A DNA stretch of 64,000 nucleotides from Candidatus Caldisaccharidevorator malaysiensis (lineage in GTDB: Bacteria; Armatimonadota; Fervidibacteria; Fervidibacterales; Fervidibacteraceae): contig JANXBO010000005.1 in NCBI GenBank assembly GCA_025057575.1, forward strand, positions 1 through 64,000, read 5' to 3'. Positions within the stretch are counted from its first letter, which is position 1. Each line of letters opens with the position of its first letter. Below the pieces are notes generated by a model, which did not search any database, was not told where the DNA came from, and saw nothing but the letters and a program-made list of their open reading frames with translations. The position numbers were made by a program, and so were the translations under genes. Positions 58,524 through 64,000 of this stretch are shown piece by piece.

Positions 58524-60173
58524 CTATTCGCCAAAAACCGCCATTTTCTCTCGTCTTCTCAAGTGCTCCTTATACATCTCCTTGTAAATCTCAAACTTGA
58601 CTCGGTGATACGGAAACGATTCGGGACGGGGTTTAATGATGCGACCGGGATGGCACATCGCCCTCATCCCTTCTGGAATGCTCTGGTAGGCACCGGCGCC
58701 GACGGCTGCCAAAACGGCAGTGCCCAGAAGGACCGCCTCGGGTTCGCGGGCTAACCGAATGTCTCCTTCAGTGATGTCGGCATGCTCCTGCAACCAGATC
58801 GGATTCTTCGTCCCGCCCCCCGTTGCATAAATCCTCTGAATCCGATGACCACAGGCGTTCATCTTTTCAATGATTTCCCTTGTCCCATAGGCGATGGATT
58901 GAATGGTGGCGTAGTAGCGCTTTGCCAGCGCTTCCAGGGATAAGTCCAGGGTCAGACCGTCCACCACACCCCGAGCGTGAGGATCAGCGTGGGGCGATCG
59001 GTTGCCGTGATGGTAATCCAAGATGTGAAAATCCCTCGTCAGCAGCCACATCGGTCTTCCGTTCGCCATCTTCTCTAACTCTTCATTCAAAATGTCGTAA
59101 ACGGTCACACCTTTCTCCCTGGCTGATTTTTCCAGTTGCGGATACAGATGGGAGTCCATAATCACGTAGTCCATCAATCCACCAGTTGCGCTCTGACCGC
59201 CTTCTGTCAACCACATTCCTGGGATCATTGCCCCGTAGTAAGGACCCCATACACCGGGGACAAACCGGGGTTCTCGGGAGACCGCCATATGGCACGACGA
59301 AGTGCCACCGATGAGAGCCACCGCCGTCTCCAGAAGGTCCAACGGAGCGCCGTCCACTCCCTCATCTTCCCAAATGGAACCCAAAACCCCGATGCCCCCT
59401 GCGTGGGCATCTATGATGCCGACGGCAACCGCCGTTTGGGTCGTTAAGCCCAAATGGGCAGCGGCTTCGGGGGTCAAATGCCCTGCAAAACTGCCCATCG
59501 GGCGGACGGTTTCGGTTACCCTTTGACCATCCAAGAGGTCGTCAAGACCAATCTGTTGGTAAAAGCCTTGATCCCAACGGCTCTCGTGACCCAGATACAG
59601 CCACTTACAGACGACGGTGCACAAACTCCGGACATCCTGACCGGTGGACTGGTAGACCATAAAGTCGGCTAAGTCAAAGAATTTTCCCGAATCCTTCCAT
59701 CGGTCGGGGAGGTTTTCTTTGACCCAGAGAAGTTTGGGGGGTTCCATTTCGGGGGAGATGCGTCCGCCTACATATTGAAGGACCGGATGGTTCCCTTCAT
59801 TGATCCGATCTGCCTGACCGACCGCCCGATGATCCATCCAGACGATCACATTCCAGTAGGGATCGCCGTTAGGGGAAATGCTCAGCGGCGCTCCGTTTCG
59901 GTCAAGGGCGACCAGGGAGCAGGTTGCGTCGTAACTAATACCGATAATGTCGGTCGGATTCACTTGGGCATCCTGGACCGCTCCCCTGACCGCCCGACCG
60001 GTCGCTTCCCAAATTTGCTGGGACGACTGTTCCACAAAGTCGGGGGCTGGTCGGTTTAGGTCCAATGGTTCCGCCTTGTGCGCCAGGAGGCGACCGTTCA
60101 GAAGAAAGACTCCTGCCCGCACACTTAAAGTCCCCACATCCACACCAATGACAGCTTTCGGCTCCTCACTCAT
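58524..60173 (-). CDS. FGGY-family carbohydrate kinase (ribulokinase/ribulose kinase-like)
   Basis: AVIGVDVGTLSVRAGVFLLNGRLLAHK, GISYDATCSLVALD, VIVWMDHRA, GGGTKNPIWLQEHADI. Confidence 0.92.
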   Translation of the reverse strand: MSEEPKAVIGVDVGTLSVRAGVFLLNGRLLAHKAEPLDLNRPAPDFVEQSSQQIWEATGRAVRGAVQDAQVNPTDIIGISYDATCSLVALDRNGAPLSISPNGDPYWNVIVWMDHRAVGQADRINEGNHPVLQYVGGRISPEMEPPKLLWVKENLPDRWKDSGKFFDLADFMVYQSTGQDVRSLCTVVCKWLYLGHESRWDQGFYQQIGLDDLLDGQRVTETVRPMGSFAGHLTPEAAAHLGLTTQTAVAVGIIDAHAGGIGVLGSIWEDEGVDGAPLDLLETAVALIGGTSSCHMAVSREPRFVPGVWGPYYGAMIPGMWLTEGGQSATGGLMDYVIMDSHLYPQLEKSAREKGVTVYDILNEELEKMANGRPMWLLTRDFHILDYHHGNRSPHADPHARGVVDGLTLDLSLEALAKRYYATIQSIAYGTREIIEKMNACGHRIQRIYATGGGTKNPIWLQEHADITEGDIRLAREPEAVLLGTAVLAAVGAGAYQSIPEGMRAMCHPGRIIKPRPESFPYHRVKFEIYKEMYKEHLRRREKMAVFGE

Positions 60174-60245
60174 TTCACTGACCCCCGAATCAGAGACGGA
60201 TCTAATTTCTTTTGATCAGCGATGTCCGATCCTTAATCCTTCTCA

Positions 60246-62021
60246 TCAATACTTTCTCTGAGCCGGCTGGAAGCGGGTGATGACGACGGGTTTGTAGGAG
60301 AATTCCAGTTTGTGGTCTGCTGATCCGAGTCGCCAGCCTGAGCATCGGACCAGGGTGTGGCGCAACCAATTGGCATCGTCTCGCTCGGGGTAATCGTCAC
60401 GGTAATGGGCACCTCGGCTCTCCGTTCTGTTCAGGGCGCTGACGACTAAAGCCTCGGCACAATCCAAAAGGTAAGTCAATTCCATAGCCTCCAACAGATC
60501 CAGGTTAAAAAGCCGTCCGGTGTCGTCCAGCCGAAGATGAAAGAGTCGTTCCTTGAGGCTTCGGACCTTATCCAACGCCTGCGACAAACCGTCCCCTGTT
60601 CGCCAGACACCCGCCTGATCCATCATCACTTCCTGCAACTCTTGTCGGATGCGCCCGATCCGTTCGGTCCCGTTTGTCTTAAGGAGTTGGGAGAGAATCT
60701 GCTCGGTGAAGGCTTGGGGATTATCGGGAAGGGGCACCCAGCCCTGTTCTCGGCACCAGGACGCCATATGCAGTCCCGCCCGGCGACCAAAGACCAGGAT
60801 GTCGACCAGAGAGTTGGTTCCCAGCCTATTGGCACCGTGAACGGAAACGCAAGCGCACTCGCCGGCAGCGTAGAGCCCGTTCACCTTCCTCCCGATCTCG
60901 TCCCAAAGGACCTGACCGTAAACATCGGTCGGAATACCCCCCATCGCATAATGGGCAGTTGGCTGGACGGGGACCGGTTCTCGGGCAGGTTCCAAACCCA
61001 GATAAGTCCTCACGAAATCGGTAATGTCCGGTAACTTTTCGTCCAACACCTGCCTTGGCAGGTGCCGAAGGTCCAGGTAAAGATAGTCCTTGCCCCCGAT
61101 GCCGCGCCCCTCTTTGATCTCCAGATACATATATCGGCTGATCAGATCCCTGGGAGCCAGTTCCATCAGGGTTGGGGCGTAGCGCTGAAGAAAGCGCTCG
61201 CCCAGATCGTTGATTAAATAAGCGCCTTCTCCTCGGGCTGCCTCGCTTAGGAGAATGCCCATTCGGTAGATGCCCGTCGGATGGAACTGGTAAAACTCCA
61301 TATCCTCCAACGGCACGCCGCGGCGCCAGACGACGGCACAGCCATCGCCGGTCAAGGTATGGGCATTGCTGGTGATCTTGAAAATTCTTCCAAAACCGCC
61401 CGTCGCCAAGAGGACGGTCTTGGCATTAAAGACGTGCAGGCGACCGGTCGCAATTTCCAAGGCGACAATCCCACAGCACGATGGGGGCGGTCCGTCCTCG
61501 GTCAGGATGATGTCGGTCAGGAAAAACTCATCAAAGAAGGTCACCGACCGTTTCAGGCACTGCTGATAAAGAGTCTGCAGGATCATATGACCCGTCCGGT
61601 CGGCAGCGTGGCAGGCACGGCGAACGGGTCCTTCCCCGTAGTTGCGGGTATGCCCGCCGAACCGCCTCTGGAGAATCTTACCTTCGGGGGTCCGGTCAAA
61701 GGGAAGACCCATATGTTCCAAAAAATAGACACAATCGACCGCTTCTTGGCACATTATGTCAACGGCGTCCTGGTCCGCCAGGTAATCGGACCCCTTGATC
61801 GTGTCAAAGGCATACCATTCCCAATGGTCCTCCTCCACACTTCCGAGAGGCGCTCCGATTCCGCCTTGAGCGGTGCCCGTGTGGGACCTTGTCGGGTAGA
61901 GTTTGCTCACCACAGCGGTAGAGACGCCTTGTTGGGCAAGATGCAGGGCGGCCATCAGTCCAGCGCCCCCCGCACCGACGACGACGGCTTCATATTGGTG
62001 AACGATCACATCGTCCGACAC
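60246..62021 (-). CDS. sdhA: Succinate dehydrogenase/fumarate reductase flavoprotein subunit
   Basis: VVGAGGAGLMAALHLAQQG, YPTRSHTGTAQGGIGA, FYQFHPTGIYRMGILLSEAARGEGAYL, HYAMGGIPTDVYG, RTESRGAHYRDDYPERDD. Confidence 0.96.
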   Translation of the reverse strand: MSDDVIVHQYEAVVVGAGGAGLMAALHLAQQGVSTAVVSKLYPTRSHTGTAQGGIGAPLGSVEEDHWEWYAFDTIKGSDYLADQDAVDIMCQEAVDCVYFLEHMGLPFDRTPEGKILQRRFGGHTRNYGEGPVRRACHAADRTGHMILQTLYQQCLKRSVTFFDEFFLTDIILTEDGPPPSCCGIVALEIATGRLHVFNAKTVLLATGGFGRIFKITSNAHTLTGDGCAVVWRRGVPLEDMEFYQFHPTGIYRMGILLSEAARGEGAYLINDLGERFLQRYAPTLMELAPRDLISRYMYLEIKEGRGIGGKDYLYLDLRHLPRQVLDEKLPDITDFVRTYLGLEPAREPVPVQPTAHYAMGGIPTDVYGQVLWDEIGRKVNGLYAAGECACVSVHGANRLGTNSLVDILVFGRRAGLHMASWCREQGWVPLPDNPQAFTEQILSQLLKTNGTERIGRIRQELQEVMMDQAGVWRTGDGLSQALDKVRSLKERLFHLRLDDTGRLFNLDLLEAMELTYLLDCAEALVVSALNRTESRGAHYRDDYPERDDANWLRHTLVRCSGWRLGSADHKLEFSYKPVVITRFQPAQRKY

Positions 62022-62041
62022 GAGAACTTCCTCCCCTTAAC

Positions 62042-62899
62042 CTAACTCCCTTGTGGGTGAGGTTGGAAAGTGAAAAGGATCAAAGCCCCCAGTGCCAGGA
62101 TGATAGCCGAAACAGCATATAGGATCCACAGCGCCAGCAACCGACGGATGGGATGGTGAACATAATCCATCAGAACGCTCCTCATTCCCCAGACTCCATG
62201 ACCCATCGCCAACAGTAGCAAAAGAAGATCGTAAGTCCGCCAGAAGGGGGTCGCAAACCTTTCGGCGACGAACTGGTAGTTAATTCTTTCCACTCCACCG
62301 TCCACCAGATGCATAATCCACAGGTGACCGAACGCAAGGAAGATCAGGGCAATTCCAGAAAATCGCATAAAGAGCCATCCGTAGAATTCCATTCCTTTTT
62401 CTACTGGGCGCGGATAAAGGTAAGGTAAGGTGGGCAGAGTCGGAGCGCTCAGCGAAAAAACCGCAAGGGCAGGGAAAAGGGCGATCAGCCAGGGTCGCGA
62501 GTCTTTCAAAGGCAAATTTTGGAACGAATGAGAGGCAGATGGGGACATCATTTGGGAGATCATAATGGCAGCGCTGGGTAAGTAAAGGAGTAAGAAGATG
62601 CCGATGACACCCGCCAAAAAAGGGCGGTAGCGCAGGGTAAGGGCTGGGAACAGTTCTAAAACAATGATGGACAGTCCGTTAATTCCGTGAAAGAGGACCA
62701 TCCCGACCAAAAGGACTTCCCCGACCCGAAACAAGGGATGATGGTAAAGAGCCATTATCCGGTTGTAAAGGTCCGGACCCCATCCGATGAGGGCTGTATC
62801 AATGACGTGAACGAGCAAGAAAAGGAAGATGCCGACTCCTGTCACTCTGTGGGTCAGCCAGACCCACATCCGAGGGTCACCCCGATAGGTCCAAAACAT
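62042..62899 (-). CDS. Fused succinate dehydrogenase membrane anchor (SdhC-like + SdhD-like)
   Basis: N-half WLTHRVTGVGIFLFLLVHVIDT...LFHGINGLSIIVLEL (SdhC-like); C-half FMRFSGIALIFLAFGHLWIMHLVDGGVERINYQFVAERFATPFWRTYDLLLLLLAMGHGVWGMRSVLMDYV (SdhD-like). Start MFWTYRGDP preferred. Confidence 0.85.
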   Translation of the reverse strand: MFWTYRGDPRMWVWLTHRVTGVGIFLFLLVHVIDTALIGWGPDLYNRIMALYHHPLFRVGEVLLVGMVLFHGINGLSIIVLELFPALTLRYRPFLAGVIGIFLLLYLPSAAIMISQMMSPSASHSFQNLPLKDSRPWLIALFPALAVFSLSAPTLPTLPYLYPRPVEKGMEFYGWLFMRFSGIALIFLAFGHLWIMHLVDGGVERINYQFVAERFATPFWRTYDLLLLLLAMGHGVWGMRSVLMDYVHHPIRRLLALWILYAVSAIILALGALILFTFQPHPQGS

Positions 62900-62988
62900 A
62901 TTGGTTCCCTTCCCTATCTTATTAACAGCAAAAACTCTGTCTGAGCACAATTCTAAGGCAGATGGCGATGGCAACCGCTGCGCCTTTT

Positions 62989-63501
62989 TTAAGGCTTGTT
63001 CTTCAAGAATTCTTTTAGATAGCTTCTTTCCTTCTCCGCCATCTGTTTCCTTTCCAAAGGTGTTTCATCGTTATGACCGAGCAAATGCAGAAGACCGTGC
63101 ACGGTCAATCTCAAGACTTCCTTTTGAAGGGGGACTTTGTAGCGGCGGGCATTTCGTTGCGCCACCGGCAGGCAGACAACGATGTCACCAAGGTAACGGT
63201 CGCCGTCTTCGGTGATGCTGTCAAAGGGAAAAGACAAAACATCCGTTGACCCGTTGTGACCGAGGAACCTTTTGTTCAAGGTCCGAATATAAGGCTCATC
63301 GCAGAAGGCAACGGTGAGGGCAAAGGGGCGGTCAAGCGGTCCTCTTTTTTTAAGGACCTCTGCTTCAAGGACTCTTGCGAGGAGGCGGCGCACTGGGGCG
63401 GTCAGGGAGGCTGGCAGGCGGCAGGGGGCGACCGCTATCACCGTTATGGTGGCGAAGGGGCGGGCTCCCATTGTCTCGGACCTCACCTTTGGGATAGTCA
63501 A
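62989..63501 (-). CDS. ybeY: Endoribonuclease YbeY
   Basis: NGSTDVLSFPF, GDIVVCLP, LTVHGLLHLLGHND metal-binding motif. True start may be the internal ATG near 63471. Confidence 0.93.
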   Translation of the reverse strand: MTIPKVRSETMGARPFATITVIAVAPCRLPASLTAPVRRLLARVLEAEVLKKRGPLDRPFALTVAFCDEPYIRTLNKRFLGHNGSTDVLSFPFDSITEDGDRYLGDIVVCLPVAQRNARRYKVPLQKEVLRLTVHGLLHLLGHNDETPLERKQMAEKERSYLKEFLKNKP

Positions 63502-64000
63502 TGCGGTGATGGTAGATCGCCTTTAGGGTCTCAATGAAAGATTTCTGGATGATCTCAATGTCTTTAAGAGTGAGAGGGGATTCCGAAAGTTGACCATCGT
63601 TGATGCGGTCGGACACAACCTCCTTGACGACCTTTTCTATATTTTCGTTGGTCGGGTTGGAGAGGGAATGGACGGCGGCTTGGACACCGTCGGCAAGCAT
63701 CACCAGGGCGGCTTCTTTCGTCTGTGGAAGAGGTCCCTTGTAACGGAAAGCGGACGGGTCGGCGCGCGGATTTTCTTCTAAAGCCTTCTGCCAGAAATAG
63801 GTCATCAACGAATTGCCGTGATGCTGTTGAATAATGTCTCTGATGATGCGGGGCAGACGGTGGTGGCGGGCCAGTTCCACCCCTTGATCCACGTGCAGAG
63901 CCAATACTTTTGCGGACATCTGACTGCCCATATGGTTGTGGGGGTTGATCATTCCCGAATGTTGATTTTCAACAAAATAGTTGGGTCGGATGGACTTGCC
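63365..64000 (-). CDS. 7TM-HD (YqfF/PgpH-like) phosphohydrolase, C-terminal part (continues beyond window end)
   Basis: GKSIRPNYFVENQHSGMINPHNHM...LALHVDQGVELARHHRLPRIIRDIIQQHHGNSLMTYFWQKA, KEAALVMLADGVQAAVHS. Confidence 0.88.
   Translation of the reverse strand, partial: GKSIRPNYFVENQHSGMINPHNHMGSQMSAKVLALHVDQGVELARHHRLPRIIRDIIQQHHGNSLMTYFWQKALEENPRADPSAFRYKGPLPQTKEAALVMLADGVQAAVHSLSNPTNENIEKVVKEVVSDRINDGQLSESPLTLKDIEIIQKSFIETLKAIYHHRIDYPKGEVRDNGSPPLRHHNGDSGRPLPPASLPDRPSAPPPRKSP

Noticed and set aside
61281-62045. 254-aa plus-strand ORF opposite sdhA
   Set aside because: Antisense shadow of sdhA; low-complexity composition.

Overview
64 kb window of a bacterial chromosome. It is densely packed, with about 49 CDSs, and I recognised no tRNA, rRNA, CRISPR array, transposase, integrase or phage gene. 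Most of it is core metabolism: groES/groEL with a perfect CIRCE operator, valS, a nuoB-crp-sufR-sufC-sufB-sufD-Rieske-sufS gene run, selA, glycosidases, tandem CNNM/CorC proteins, hom-thrC, hslV, a lipoate ligase, glyQ, glyA, a secretin, M16 protease, sdh genes, ybeY and a pgpH-like gene. The accessory or unusual parts are: (1) a translationally coupled AAA ATPase + TOPRIM-like + secreted ceramidase-like gene trio; (2) a tandem [H-X9-DG prepilin-like + tiny single-TM protein] module, with a 51-nt perfect identity between the two prepilin genes and a possible structured leader upstream; (3) a bacterial alpha-2-macroglobulin with a GspG-like insertion near its expected bait region; (4) a fatty acyl-ACP/CoA reductase (AAR)-like protein outside an obvious cyanobacterial context; (5) a fused SdhC-SdhD with no neighbouring sdhB; (6) a LysM-BON(x4)-secretin; and (7) orphan hslV, glyQ and nuoB. 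The prepilin style suggests an Armatimonadota/PVC-like thermophile, but that is inference. All family calls come from motif recognition by eye; no database search was run.
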